Below are positions 1-8,613 of a DNA stretch of 64,000 bases, piece by piece (the stretch's first letter is position 1; the number at the start of each line of letters is the position of its first letter). Made by a program: the position numbers and the translations under genes. Location of the stretch: positions 266,501 to 330,500 of the forward strand of contig NZ_CP015247.1 in assembly GCF_001891125.1 (NCBI RefSeq). The letters run 5' to 3'. Source of the stretch: Leuconostoc suionicum (GTDB taxonomy: Bacteria; Bacillota; Bacilli; Lactobacillales; Lactobacillaceae). The notes under the pieces are model-generated. The model saw nothing but the letters and a program-made list of their open reading frames with translations, was not told the DNA's origin and did not search any database.

Positions 1-237
1 TAAAAGATTAGTCAGAGTTAAATAAGTAGCGGATCATTTGGTATACAAGTTACCAATGAAAGTTGCCGTAAGTATCTTTAAATAACTTCATCCCCATTGT
101 GTGAGTACCTGCCTCTAACTATGTTTACTTGTATTTAACTCATGCTAGGCAAGATATAGTTTTTAGTGTGTAAGGTGCATTTTACTCCAGATAACTGACA
201 ATGTTTAGAATGGTTATCACGACGTTACAATGGATAC
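1..237. other. intergenic, no gene seen
   Basis: No open frame with a credible start and ribosome binding site was found on either strand. The stretch is AT-rich and ends in the hairpin that separates it from tspO. Confidence 0.5.
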
Positions 238-280
238 AATAAAACCACGATCTGTATTTAATATTGATCGTGGTTTTATT
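238..280. terminator. bidirectional intrinsic terminator downstream of tspO
   Basis: The arms AATAAAACCACGATC and GATCGTGGTTTTATT pair perfectly around a 13-nt loop. On the minus strand the hairpin follows the tspO stop by about 25 nt and is followed by a T-rich run. Similar ACCACG/CGTGGT hairpins occur at 2052-2090 and 29600-29639. Confidence 0.8.
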
Positions 281-304
281 GTTTTGAAAATTCACTCAGC
301 AAAA

Positions 305-772
305 TTAGTTTAAAATAAGTACTGAGATTGATAAGTATGTGGCGAACAATAGCCATAATAAGTAAGGAACCAATAGTAATTTAATACGTCGTTTATCCAC
401 AAATATAATGGCAATAACTAAAAGGTCCATGATGACAATCATTATTGTAGCTAACAGAAAATTTGAAAGTGAAAAGAATACAACCGTCCAAAATATATTT
501 AATGCTAATTGAACATACATATAGGTATAGAGTGCATGTCGATTATTTTTCACAAGATTTAGGTTAGCGCAATAAATGCCTAGCAAGATATAGAGTAGTA
601 CCCACGCAGGACCAAAAAGCCATTTTGGAGGTGCTAGTGGTGGTAAATTAAACGTACCATATATGTCGCCAATTGATACGCCACGAATCCATTCCACACT
701 AAATGATGATAATGTGCCAAGAATTAAAATAACTACGATAAAAGCTATGGTTTTGACAGAATTTTTCTTCAC
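305..772 (-). CDS. tspO: TspO/MBR family membrane protein
   Basis: This 155-residue protein belongs to the TspO/MBR (CrtK, peripheral benzodiazepine receptor) family of five-helix membrane proteins, which bind tetrapyrroles and related ligands; the role in lactic acid bacteria is not established. Family hallmarks are visible: LPPLAPPKWLFGPAW between helices 1 and 2 (about residues 43-57), QLALNIFW in helix 3, and PYLLWLLFATYLS in the last helix. Length matches the family. The start is GTG at 772, with AAGGAG eight bases upstream. It is monocistronic and ends at the hairpin at 238-280. Confidence 0.85.
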   Translation of the reverse strand: MKKNSVKTIAFIVVILILGTLSSFSVEWIRGVSIGDIYGTFNLPPLAPPKWLFGPAWVLLYILLGIYCANLNLVKNNRHALYTYMYVQLALNIFWTVVFFSLSNFLLATIMIVIMDLLVIAIIFVDKRRIKLLLVPYLLWLLFATYLSISVLILN

Positions 773-952
773 GTTAAAACTCCTTTTTTCTGTTTGAGTT
801 CATCAATATATTACAAACTATAGATTACTAAAAATAATCTCAAAGTTGCTTGTTTATTGCTTCAGTATGGTGCGGTTTGTCCCAATATATACCTTTTGCA
901 TATTTGGGCATCGACTAGAGTTTATCTCCAACCATAGTTTGGATATAGGGTA

Positions 953-1876
953 TCACACAGCAGATTGCTCGCTAATTATCCGGGTGACTATTTCAAGTGC
1001 TTTTTCTGATTCTGGTATTGGAAAGGCAATAAATACATGATCCATTTTTGGAAAAATATAATAATTGACATTCTTGTTTGATTTGTGTGATAACCTTTTG
1101 ACATCAGCGTAGAGAATATCATGGCTACCGGAGAAAATATAAACAGGTGGGAATTTAGAAAAATCAGCGTTTATCGGGCTGATTAAAGGTGAGTTTGTGT
1201 TGAAAGTCCCACTATAAACATCCCCTTGATAAGCTAGAGCTTCAATATTTAACAATGGGTCTTTTGGTTGAATAGATTTCATATCCGGGTTTGAGTTGCT
1301 GATATCTAACCAAGGTGAAAATAAAATCACTTTACTAGGTTTGTCTATTTTTTCATTCTCCAATAATTGTAATAGAGAGAGACAAAGTCCGCCACCGGCA
1401 GAATCACCCATTAAAGTTAATGCCGAAGACATAAGATGAAACTTTTTTACGGCCGTTTTGTAATTATTTAAGATGTATGGGAAGACATCATCAGCGGTAT
1501 ATCGTGGAGATTTTGGATAAATAGGTATGATAATCCTTGCTTGATTCTGATTAGCTATATTCTGTAACATTCTGAAATGTAAAAAGAAAGGTTGCCACCA
1601 ATAAGCACCACCATGAAGATAATAAATTGTTTTAGAAAACTTTTCATTTCGTGGTAAGAGTTCGAAGGTAGGCCCATCCAGACCGTTTATATTATGAATG
1701 TTGAACTGCTTTTTAACATTTTTTGGAAGTTGATAAGGTGTTTCACTATCAATCATGGCTTTGTCAAAATTGTTCTTTTTTCTTTCATCCTTCACCAAAG
1801 GTAGGGAATGAATTATTTTTTCAAACAATACGGATTGCCAACTTCTTTTGTTATTAAGTGAGACTATAGAAATCAT
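953..1876 (-). CDS. alpha/beta hydrolase, hormone-sensitive lipase type esterase
   Basis: A 307-residue alpha/beta hydrolase of the HSL/Abhydrolase_3 group. Visible motifs are the oxyanion-hole HGGAYW (about residue 88), the nucleophile elbow GDSAGGGL (about 157), an acid-bearing GSHDILYAD (about 252) and the histidine in DHVF (about 281), so the catalytic triad appears intact. There is no signal peptide, so it is probably a cytoplasmic carboxylesterase acting on short acyl esters; the substrate cannot be deduced. The ATG at 1876 has AAGGAG about 14 bases upstream. It is transcribed alone. Confidence 0.85.
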   Translation of the reverse strand: MISIVSLNNKRSWQSVLFEKIIHSLPLVKDERKKNNFDKAMIDSETPYQLPKNVKKQFNIHNINGLDGPTFELLPRNEKFSKTIYYLHGGAYWWQPFFLHFRMLQNIANQNQARIIIPIYPKSPRYTADDVFPYILNNYKTAVKKFHLMSSALTLMGDSAGGGLCLSLLQLLENEKIDKPSKVILFSPWLDISNSNPDMKSIQPKDPLLNIEALAYQGDVYSGTFNTNSPLISPINADFSKFPPVYIFSGSHDILYADVKRLSHKSNKNVNYYIFPKMDHVFIAFPIPESEKALEIVTRIISEQSAV

Positions 1877-2051
1877 AATTTTTTAATTCTCCTTGAAATT
1901 GTGTTTTACTATTTGCAATTAAATTTTTTATGAAACCATGCATAGCAATTCTCCTGACAAGTTTAATGCTAGCAAACACTAAAAAGTCAAAGTAGTTATT
2001 AGAGTAATATTAAATAAATGTTAATAACTAGACAATAAAAAGAAGCACACA

Positions 2052-2090
2052 ATAAAACCACGTCCTATGTTAAATATAGAGCGTGGTTTT
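2052..2090 (-). terminator. intrinsic terminator closing the small-protein cluster
   Basis: AAAACCACG (2054-2062) pairs with CGTGGTTTT (2082-2090); read on the minus strand it ends in GGTTTTATT. It lies about 60 bases beyond the last small open frame, whose stop is at 2149, and would end transcripts coming from the 2.1-4.0 kb cluster. Confidence 0.7.
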
Positions 2091-2148
2091 TAAATTATAT
2101 ACTTTGTATCTCCCTGATTCTTAAGGATAGTGTCGTATTGTTTACTTG

Positions 2149-2406
2149 TCATATCAGCATTTTTTGTTTGTCAATATTCATTACGTGACTAAGTAAAAGA
2201 GACTTATTAATTAATTGATCAATATGCTCAATTTTGTTGCTATAAGTACTCCCTCCAGTGCATATCTTCAAAAATCTTAGTTCGTTTTGCATGTTGTTTC
2301 TGTCATAATAATTTCTCAAAGTTAGTTGTAATGCATTGATCAAAAACGTGAATGCTTGGAAAGTATGTACGCACTCAATGAGTGCATTTATGTAATCTAG
2401 AGCCAT
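2149..2406 (-). CDS. hypothetical protein, 85 aa
   Basis: An open frame of 85 codons beginning at the ATG inside CCATGGCTCTAG, so it overlaps the end of the preceding 79-residue gene by 10 bases. No family is recognised, there is no clear membrane segment, and there is no obvious ribosome binding site except through coupling to the upstream gene. Its 5' part covers a degenerate copy of the spacer repeat found at 2657-2710 and 3260-3316, which argues that part of it may be non-coding. Treat as doubtful. Confidence 0.3.
   Translation of the reverse strand: MALDYINALIECVHTFQAFTFLINALQLTLRNYYDRNNMQNELRFLKICTGGSTYSNKIEHIDQLINKSLLLSHVMNIDKQKMLI
2354..2392 (-). repeat. degenerate third copy of the small-cluster spacer repeat
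   Basis: On the minus strand the segment starts GCACTCA, continues GTGCGTACATA and then CACGTTTT, which resembles by eye the two better copies at 2657-2710 and 3260-3316. On the plus strand GCACTCA/TGAGTGC forms an uninterrupted palindrome at its start. Confidence 0.35.
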
Positions 2407-2636
2407 GGATGTACTATAAAATATAAGCCCGTTAGTACAAATAGACTACTTTGCCAAGTTAATTTGCCGTCTTTCTTTATATCTGGAATAGCAGAAATAA
2501 TTGTTAGAATACCAATAAATAATGATCCAATTTTAGTATAAAGTCGCTTACCTGTTATTATAGTTGCTGTTATTAATGCAATTAGTATAGATAAGCTGAC
2601 TAATGTACTTAAAATCATCCATGTTTTTTGTTTCAT
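2397..2636 (-). CDS. small membrane protein, 79 aa
   Basis: A 79-residue protein with a first helix at about residues 8-27, a second at about 35-50 and a third at about 60-76, joined by a short charged loop (PDIKKDGKL). No family is recognised. The start follows AGGGACAAAAC, a usable ribosome binding site. It lies directly downstream of a spacer repeat (2657-2710) in a minus-strand series of similar small hydrophobic proteins. Immunity, bacteriocin-related or membrane-stress roles are all possible; none is shown by the sequence. Confidence 0.55.
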   Translation of the reverse strand: MKQKTWMILSTLVSLSILIALITATIITGKRLYTKIGSLFIGILTIISAIPDIKKDGKLTWQSSLFVLTGLYFIVHPWL

Positions 2637-2656
2637 GTTTTGTCCCTAATTCAACT

Positions 2657-2710
2657 ATGCTTTTAACGTGGGTCTGCATGTAGTAGGTACGCACTTTTTG
2701 GGTACTTATT
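2657..2710 (-). repeat. spacer repeat, copy B
   Basis: Shares TTTTAACGTGG, TCTGCA and TACGCAC/TGCGCAC blocks, in the same order, with copy C at 3260-3316. Each copy sits just upstream of a minus-strand small gene. Copy B overlaps the last codons of the 68-aa gene and ends about 20 bases before the start of the 79-aa gene. Confidence 0.6.
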
Positions 2711-2912
2711 TAGCAAATTTACACGTTAGATATTTTGTGCCACTAAAAATAGTTAGCAAAGTAAATAAAAATGCCATTGACCCATTTGCTGAAGTTTCAT
2801 TTTTGGATATGGTTAGAGAAAAACTAAAGTCAAGCCCGTTTTGGCAGACTGTATACATTGTTAGTAAAGCAAGTAGCAATGTAATGCTTAACCAGAGTGT
2901 AGTTCGTTTCAT
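2706..2912 (-). CDS. small membrane protein, 68 aa
   Basis: A 68-residue protein with a membrane segment or signal-like helix at residues 5-23, a polar middle (SLTISKNETSANGS) and a second hydrophobic stretch at about 46-60. No family is recognised. The sequence upstream of ATG 2912 contains TTGGGAGCATTATCATA, a recognisable GGGAG ribosome binding site. It is the middle member of the minus-strand small-protein series. Confidence 0.5.
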   Translation of the reverse strand: MKRTTLWLSITLLLALLTMYTVCQNGLDFSFSLTISKNETSANGSMAFLFTLLTIFSGTKYLTCKFAK

Positions 2913-2980
2913 TATGATAATGCTCCCAATTTATTCTGCAGTATATAAGCAGTCTGTGAATACTTTTTATTTAGAGGTAC

Positions 2981-3251
2981 TTAATCGTTAATTTCAATGT
3001 CTGGGCGACGTTTAATGACGATTTTTTTGTCCAAAGTAATGGATACACCTTGGTCAAAGATACCGCTAGATTCTACTGTAACTTCATTTTCGCTAACTTT
3101 TAACACTATAAATGAAATTATCAGAACTATCTTCAATGGCTATATTGCCTTGGTCATTATCCATAATGATTGTGTTTTCAGGTGTGATTAGTTGCCAACC
3201 ATAGGCAACTATTTGCGCTTTTAATTTTTGTGTATTTTTGTCATATTTCAT
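2981..3251 (-). pseudogene. frameshifted small soluble protein (~90 aa)
   Basis: Reading from ATG 3251 (ribosome binding site TTGGGGATG) gives a frame starting MKYDKNTQKLKAQIVAYGW that hits a stop after IYSVKS. Removing one A from the run at 3098-3101 restores an open frame continuing VSENEVTVESSGIFD and ending RRPDIEIND, about 90 residues in total. The full span is 271 bases, exactly one more than 90 codons plus stop would need, as expected for a single-base insertion. No family is recognised; the product would be soluble and polar. It could be a recent pseudogene, a slippage-expressed gene or a sequencing error in a homopolymer. Confidence 0.6.
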
Positions 3252-3259
3252 CCCCAATA

Positions 3260-3316
3260 ATGCTTTTAACGTGGTTCTGCACGTAATATGTGCGCACCTT
3301 TTGAGTGCGTTTTTAT
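3260..3316 (-). repeat. spacer repeat, copy C, with two hairpins
   Basis: Matches copy B in block order. Read on the plus strand it holds ACGTG-GTTCTG-CACGT, then CGCAC-CTTTTGA-GTGCG followed by TTTTTATTT, so copy C looks like a hairpin followed by a plus-strand intrinsic terminator. On the minus strand it is the leader of the frameshifted gene starting at 3251. Confidence 0.6.
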
Positions 3317-3318
3317 TT

Positions 3319-3458
3319 CTATGAAATAGCTAGATAGATGGTTGCCAGTGCAATTAGGGGACTACTATATTAATAGTGGTCATACTAATGCAAATGTTAA
3401 GTTATAGTATGGCTACTAGGTCTAAAGATATAAGTACTGTTTTCTTAGTTATTTTCAT
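3319..3458 (-). pseudogene. remnant of a small membrane protein
   Basis: An ATG at 3458 with a good AGAGGGA ribosome binding site opens MKITKKTVLISLDLVAIL and stops. In another frame downstream, PLIALATIYLAIS ends at a stop at 3319. The pieces look like the two hydrophobic ends of one small membrane protein joined through several frame disruptions. The assignment rests only on the ribosome binding site and hydrophobicity. Confidence 0.25.
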
Positions 3459-3550
3459 ATTCCCTCTTCTAAGGAATAAACAACTCACGCATCAATATAA
3501 GGGCCGTCATGTTGGCTTATTTTTGAGTAAGCAGTGACGTGTCGCGTTTT

Positions 3551-3703
3551 TTATTCATAGAAAAAATATGTCAAAATGCTAATGAAACTGGTCACTAACA
3601 TCACTATTCCTGCTATTTTATATTTTTTATTGTTCTTATCTTTAGCAATGCCGAAAAAGCATAACCCACTACTAGCTAAAGTAAAAGCCGTTAATAAATC
3701 CAT
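3551..3703 (-). CDS. small membrane protein, 50 aa
   Basis: Fifty codons from ATG 3703 to the stop at 3551, preceded by a strong GGGGG ribosome binding site. The protein has two hydrophobic helices (about residues 3-18 and 29-48) separated by a very basic loop, AKDKNNKKYK. It is too short for usual gene-calling thresholds. No family is recognised. It fits the pattern of small hydrophobic proteins in this minus-strand cluster. Confidence 0.55.
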   Translation of the reverse strand: MDLLTAFTLASSGLCFFGIAKDKNNKKYKIAGIVMLVTSFISILTYFFYE

Positions 3704-3742
3704 GAAGTTCCCCCAAGTCATATATTCTTCAAAATGATAATT

Positions 3743-3939
3743 TTAAGACACATGGGAATGTCTAAAATATGGCATCAACATTTTATTGTGAACTATCATA
3801 ACGGAATAAGAGAATACAGATGTTTTATACTGTACTTCGATAATTTCATGCCCATCTGCCTCTAAACCAGCTAAAACAGTATTTATTTTTTCGTAAGTCT
3901 TTTACTTAATCAGTTGCTCTCGATAATTTTTGTTTTCAT
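3743..3939 (-). pseudogene. remnant of a Cse60-like small protein
   Basis: The 52-codon frame ending at 3743 contains GLEADGHEIIEVQYKTSV followed by YSVMIVHNK. From memory this pattern resembles small Firmicutes proteins annotated as Cse60-like. The expected start, ATG 3939 opening MKTKIIESN, is in a different frame and stops after nine codons, and the two parts are separated by in-frame stops. It is therefore most likely a broken gene. The family name is tentative. Confidence 0.4.
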
Positions 3940-4204
3940 ACAATATGAATTGAAATTGAAATAATCTACTTTGGCATATCTATTTTGTTCATTTCGTGTT
4001 GTTTTTTTAATTTTTATTCTTCTGGTTCCGTAATGTTTTGTATTAAACGTTTATCAAAATATTTAAAAAAGACTTCATATTTTGAAATAATTTATTGATA
4101 TAAACCATCATACCAGACAAAGAAGACCGTTTAAAGCAAATATATGCTGAATATAGTCTCTCATGAAAAAATGAAATGTGACTGTACAGATGATTAACAT
4201 TTTC
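3940..4204. other. intergenic, no gene seen
   Basis: A very AT-rich stretch between the small-protein cluster and the valS promoter. No supported open frame, tRNA or clear hairpin with a U-tract was found on either strand. Confidence 0.5.
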
Positions 4205-4233
4205 TTGACTAACAACTTATTTTACGGTAACAT
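4205..4233 (+). promoter_or_regulatory. valS leader promoter
   Basis: A -35 box TTGACT (4205-4210) and a -10 box TAACAT (4228-4233) separated by 17 bases place the transcription start near 4240, at the start of the T-box leader. Confidence 0.75.
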
Positions 4234-4239
4234 TAAAAC

Positions 4240-4440
4240 AATCTTAGAGGATTAAGCAAGCGCACGTTCAGAGAGTTGATGTTTAGTGGAAATCAATCGT
4301 GTTAATGCCCAAGGTTGCTGAGAACTATAATTATATTAAATAAAATAAGCGGTCGTCTTAGACGACAAATTAGGTGGTACCACGGTAAAAAATCGTCCTA
4401 ATCTCTGTAATTTGAGATTAGAACGATTTTTTCGTGCTAT
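4240..4440 (+). promoter_or_regulatory. T-box riboswitch of valS
   Basis: A leader that senses uncharged tRNA-Val. The Stem I base GTTC/GAAC is visible around GTTCAGAGAG and CTGAGAAC, and the T-box bulge TTAGGTGGTACCACGG (4370-4385) should bind the tRNA acceptor end. An antiterminator can form with the 5' arm of the terminator at 4391-4432. A GTT triplet in AAGGTTGCTGAG just before the end of Stem I is a plausible valine specifier, but this was not confirmed by folding. Confidence 0.9.
4391..4432 (+). terminator. T-box regulated terminator
   Basis: AATCGTCCTAATCTC pairs with GAGATTAGAACGATT around a short loop and is followed by a T-run. It lies 31 bases before the valS start and is the default off-state of the T-box. 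Confidence 0.9.
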
Positions 4441-4462
4441 GACCTAAAAGAAAGGAATAAAT

Positions 4463-7147
4463 ATGCGTGATATTGATATGTCAACAAAGTATGATCCAAC
4501 TTCTGTTGAAGCTGGTCGTTATGACAACTGGCAAAGCAAAAAGTTATTTGCACCAGAATCAAACAAAGAAATTCAAGGTAATGAACCAGAACCTTATTCT
4601 ATTGTCATCCCACCTCCTAACGTTACAGGAAAACTTCATTTAGGGCATGCATGGGATACGACATTACAAGACATGATCATTCGCCAAAAGAGAATGCAAG
4701 GATTTGATACCCTATGGTTACCTGGAATGGATCACGCTGGTATTGCAACGCAGGCAAAAGTTGAACAAAGATTACGTGGTGAAGGTGTTTCACGTTACGA
4801 TTTGGGTCGTGAAAAATTTGTTGAACAAGTATGGGACTGGAAAAACGAGTATGCTACTACTATCAAGCAACAATGGGGTAAGATGGGGTTGTCACTTGAC
4901 TTTGACCGCGAACGCTTTACGCTTGATGAAGGTCTGAATAAGGCTGTTAACAAGGTATTTATTGATCTATACAATAAAGGATTAATTTACCGTGGGGAGT
5001 ATATCATTAACTGGGACCCACAGGCAAGAACTGCTTTATCTGACATTGAAGTTATTTACCAAGATGATGAGGGCGCATTCTATCATGTTAAGTATCCATT
5101 TACAGATGGAACAACATTCGATGGAAAAGACTACATTGAAATTGCAACAACTCGTCCAGAGACAATGTTTGGGGATGTTGCTGTGGCGGTTCATCCTAGC
5201 GATGAACGTTACAAAGACTTAATTGGTAAAAAGGTTTTGGTGCCATTAGTTGGTCGTGAAATTCCAATTATAGCGGACGAATATGTAGAGAAAGATTTTG
5301 GTACTGGTATGGTGAAAATCACACCAGCCCATGATCCAAATGACTTCCAAGTAGGTAATCGCCACGATTTGGAGCGCATCAACACGATGACTGAAGATGG
5401 GCACTTGAATGAGTTTGCTGGTAAATACAATGGTATGGATCGTTTCGAGGCTCGTAAAGCAATTGCCGCTGACCTTGAGGCTGACGATTACATGCTAAAA
5501 GTGGACCCACTTGTTCATTCTGTTGGTCATTCCGAACGTACGGGTGTACAAGTTGAATCACGTCTATCAACCCAATGGTTTGTTAAAATGGAGCCATTGG
5601 CTGAACAAATTTTAGCCATGCAAAAAAATGACGACGAAAAGGTTGAATTCGTACCAGCACGTTTTGAAGATACATTTTCACGCTGGATGGAAAACATTCG
5701 CGACTGGGTTATTTCACGGCAATTATGGTGGGGCCATCAAATTCCTGCTTGGTACAAAAACAAAGGAACAGATCAAGAAGAATTATATGTTGGCACTGAA
5801 GCACCAGCAGGGGATGGTTGGGAACGTGATCCGGACGTTTTGGATACATGGTTCTCATCTGCCTTATGGCCATTTTCAACAATGGGCTGGCCAGAAAATC
5901 TAGACGGTGACTTCGCCCGTTATTATCCAACAAATACATTAGTAACTGGCTATGATATCATTTTCTTCTGGGTTGCACGGATGATGTTCCAGGGGAAAGA
6001 ATTTACTGGACAGCGACCTTTTAAAAATGTCTTGATTCATGGATTAATTCGTGATGGTGAAGGGCGTAAAATGTCGAAATCATTGGGTAATGGTGTTGAC
6101 CCGATGGATGTTATTGAAAAATATGGTGCTGATGCATTACGCTGGTTCTTGGTAACAGGATCAACTCCAGGACAAGATTTACGATTTACTTACGAAAAGA
6201 TGGATTCGGCTTGGAACTTCATTAACAAAATTTGGAATGCGTCACGTTATGTTATTATGAATCTGGATGAAGATACACCATCTACGTTACCAGATATGAG
6301 TCAATTAACATTGGCTGATCAATGGATTTTGTCACGCTTGAATACAGTGGTTACGAATGTAACACGTAATTTTGACAAATTTGAGTTTGGTGAAGCAGGA
6401 CGTGAGTTGTACAACTTCATTTGGTCTGACTTTGCCGATTGGTATATCGAAATGACCAAAGAAACTTTGAATGGGGATCAAGATAAGGCACCAGTTCAGC
6501 AGACATTGGCCTACGTGTTGGATCAGACATTACGTCTATTACAACCAATCATGCCATTTGTTACTGAAGCCATTTGGCAAGAGATGCCAGCTCAAAATGG
6601 CAATGAAGCCGATTTTGCTATTGTAAAATATCCGGTCGTGCATGAAGAGTTAAACAATCCTGACGCAGAACAAGCATTCAAATCGTTGCAGGATTTGATT
6701 GTAGCTGTTCGTAATATCCGAGCAGAAGCAAATGCACCAATGTCTACACCGATTGACTTAATGATTCAAACCACGGATGATAGTTTGAAGCATATTTTTG
6801 AGGCGAATGCTGACTATATTAATCGTTTTGCTCATCCTAAAACGTTAACAATCAGTGATGATGTGCAAGCTCCTGATTTGGCGATGTCACAAGTAATTTC
6901 AGGTGCTGAAATTTATGTTCCACTGGCTGAACTAATTGACATTGATGAAGAAATAACACGCTTACAAACTGAAGTGAAAAAATTTGCTGGGGAAGTAAAA
7001 CGAGCTGAAGGGAAACTAGGAAATGAAAAGTTCGTTTCTGGGGCCCCTGAGGCGGTTGTTGCTGCGGAAAAAGAAAAATTGGCTGATTGGCAAGCCAAAC
7101 TTAACGCAACAGAAGAAAGATTACAGACATTAAAAGCAAATCAATAG
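4463..7147 (+). CDS. valS: valyl-tRNA synthetase
   Basis: Class I aminoacyl-tRNA synthetase of 894 residues that charges tRNA-Val in the cytoplasm. The ATP-binding motifs are HLGHA (after PPPNVTGK, about residue 53) and KMSKS (about 536). The CP1 editing domain lies between them and contains TTRPET and the aspartate-bearing ITPAHDPND. The C-terminal third holds the anticodon-binding domain and ends in a coiled coil rich in Lys, Glu and Ala. The ATG at 4463 is preceded by AAAGGAA; an alternative ATG at 4478 has no better site. Expression is controlled by the T-box, and a terminator follows. Confidence 0.98.
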   Translation: MRDIDMSTKYDPTSVEAGRYDNWQSKKLFAPESNKEIQGNEPEPYSIVIPPPNVTGKLHLGHAWDTTLQDMIIRQKRMQGFDTLWLPGMDHAGIATQAKVEQRLRGEGVSRYDLGREKFVEQVWDWKNEYATTIKQQWGKMGLSLDFDRERFTLDEGLNKAVNKVFIDLYNKGLIYRGEYIINWDPQARTALSDIEVIYQDDEGAFYHVKYPFTDGTTFDGKDYIEIATTRPETMFGDVAVAVHPSDERYKDLIGKKVLVPLVGREIPIIADEYVEKDFGTGMVKITPAHDPNDFQVGNRHDLERINTMTEDGHLNEFAGKYNGMDRFEARKAIAADLEADDYMLKVDPLVHSVGHSERTGVQVESRLSTQWFVKMEPLAEQILAMQKNDDEKVEFVPARFEDTFSRWMENIRDWVISRQLWWGHQIPAWYKNKGTDQEELYVGTEAPAGDGWERDPDVLDTWFSSALWPFSTMGWPENLDGDFARYYPTNTLVTGYDIIFFWVARMMFQGKEFTGQRPFKNVLIHGLIRDGEGRKMSKSLGNGVDPMDVIEKYGADALRWFLVTGSTPGQDLRFTYEKMDSAWNFINKIWNASRYVIMNLDEDTPSTLPDMSQLTLADQWILSRLNTVVTNVTRNFDKFEFGEAGRELYNFIWSDFADWYIEMTKETLNGDQDKAPVQQTLAYVLDQTLRLLQPIMPFVTEAIWQEMPAQNGNEADFAIVKYPVVHEELNNPDAEQAFKSLQDLIVAVRNIRAEANAPMSTPIDLMIQTTDDSLKHIFEANADYINRFAHPKTLTISDDVQAPDLAMSQVISGAEIYVPLAELIDIDEEITRLQTEVKKFAGEVKRAEGKLGNEKFVSGAPEAVVAAEKEKLADWQAKLNATEERLQTLKANQ

Positions 7148-7153
7148 AGATTA

Positions 7154-7184
7154 TAAAATCACTCTTAACAGGGTGATTTTATTT
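7154..7184 (+). terminator. valS terminator
   Basis: AAAATCAC and GTGATTTT form a hairpin with a T-rich tail about 8 bases after the valS stop. Confidence 0.75.
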
Positions 7185-7327
7185 ATCATTTGACAAGGTA
7201 ATGAGCCATAGTTTTGTATGGTAAAAAAGTCAAGTAGTGGACTTTTTTCTTAAATTCGATACAATAGTTAGAGTATAAAATAGCGTGTAATATATGACAG
7301 TATGCAATTTTTTTAAGGAGAGTTACA

Positions 7328-8296
7328 ATGTCCGGAAGTAAAATACTCGCAAGTGCACATTATGTACCTAGAGACATCGTGACTAATAATGATTTAGCAA
7401 AAATCATAGATACCAGTGACGAGTGGATTCAGGCTCATACTGGTATCAAAACGCGACATATATCATTGCAAGGTGAAAATACGAGTGATTTGGCGACACG
7501 TGCCGCGGAGTCAGTATTGAGCCAAACTGATATTAAACCAGAAGATATTGATTTAATTATTGTGACAACATTTACCCCAGATGGATTGGCACCGTCAACG
7601 GCAGCATTAGTACAGCGTAATTTACATGCTGAAAATGCTTGGGCCTATGATATTGTAACAGCTTGCTCAGGGTTTGTTTTTGGGTTAAGCACAGCTGATA
7701 AGTTTATTAAATCTGGTCAATATAAAAATGCATTAGTCATTTCTGCGGAAGTCAACTCCAAAATGATGGACTTCAAGGATCGCACCAGTACTGTCTTTTT
7801 TGGAGACGGTGCAGGAGCAGTTTTGATGACAGCTGATGATGCAGGTATTGTGAAAGCTGAAAAGATGCATACAATTGGGAATGCTGATGTGGTACATTCA
7901 GGACGAATAGCACCATTGACAAGTCTATCTGTGGATAACTATCCCAAAATAGATGCTTTTTCACAACAAGGACGTAATGTATTTGATGAAGTAACAACTA
8001 TTGTTCCAAATCATATCCGCAATTTTTTGAGCGAACATAATTTATCGACTAGTGATATTGATTACTTTATACCCCATCAAGCAAATTTACGTTTGATCGA
8101 GCATATTGCAAATGATCTCGGCGAATCAATGACAAAGTTTTCAACAAACGTTGTTACGAATGGTAACACATCATCTGCTGGGATCGCTATTGGACTAGAT
8201 GAATTAAATAAGTCTGTTAGTTTAAAAGGAAAACGTGTGTTGCTAACTGGATTCGGTGCTGGCTTTACCTATGGCAGCATGCTTTTGCAATTTTAA
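7328..8296 (+). CDS. fabH: beta-ketoacyl-ACP synthase III
   Basis: FabH condenses acetyl-CoA with malonyl-ACP to start type II fatty acid synthesis. The 322-residue protein carries the catalytic Cys113 in TACSGF, the histidine in IPHQANLR (about 248) and the asparagine in TNGNTSSAG (about 278), so it should be active. The start follows AAGGAGAG with proper spacing. It stands alone rather than inside a fab cluster, so it may be a second copy or a relocated gene; the rest of the genome is needed to decide. Confidence 0.93.
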   Translation: MSGSKILASAHYVPRDIVTNNDLAKIIDTSDEWIQAHTGIKTRHISLQGENTSDLATRAAESVLSQTDIKPEDIDLIIVTTFTPDGLAPSTAALVQRNLHAENAWAYDIVTACSGFVFGLSTADKFIKSGQYKNALVISAEVNSKMMDFKDRTSTVFFGDGAGAVLMTADDAGIVKAEKMHTIGNADVVHSGRIAPLTSLSVDNYPKIDAFSQQGRNVFDEVTTIVPNHIRNFLSEHNLSTSDIDYFIPHQANLRLIEHIANDLGESMTKFSTNVVTNGNTSSAGIAIGLDELNKSVSLKGKRVLLTGFGAGFTYGSMLLQF

Positions 8297-8335
8297 AGAA
8301 AACCTTAAGGGGTTTAATTGAATTTAATAATATTG

Positions 8336-8380
8336 AAATGGTGAAAAATGCAAAATAAAGCGTACTTTTTCACCATTTTT
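8336..8380 (+). terminator. fabH terminator
   Basis: AAATGGTGAAAAA pairs with TTTTTCACCATTT around a 17-nt loop, about 40 bases after the fabH stop, and ends in a T-run. Confidence 0.7.
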
Positions 8381-8451
8381 ATGTGGAATGAGTTCATTTT
8401 TAAATAATTAAAAGGCCTTAAAGTACCTATATATCAACGTTTATTTAGGTA

Positions 8452-8475
8452 TGACATATTACAGTAATATTGTCA
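8452..8475 (+). promoter_or_regulatory. palindrome upstream of the LysM-CAP gene
   Basis: ATATTAC-A-GTAATAT is a perfect 15-base dyad flanked by TGAC and TGTCA. A second dyad, AATATTG-TCA-CAATATT, overlaps it at 8466-8482. The pair sits about 140 bases before the LysM-CAP start, in a 317-base gap that otherwise holds only the fabH terminator. It looks like an operator; the regulator is unknown. Confidence 0.45.
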
Positions 8476-8613
8476 CAATATTGATATAGTCGCACAATAC
8501 ACACGTTACAACAAACGGATATACTAATTAATGTTATTAAGATTTGCTTAACAGTAAATCTAAAATTTAATTATTACAGGTTAATACAATTCATTCAGGA
8601 GTTACATAAGAAT

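Noticed and set aside
846-1040. Plus-strand open frame of 64 codons opposite the esterase 3' end
   Set aside because: It overlaps the intact minus-strand esterase gene and has no recognisable domain or ribosome binding site.
2668-3191. Plus-strand frames of 107 and 64 codons
   Set aside because: They are shadows of the minus-strand small genes, which have ribosome binding sites and sensible hydrophobic profiles.
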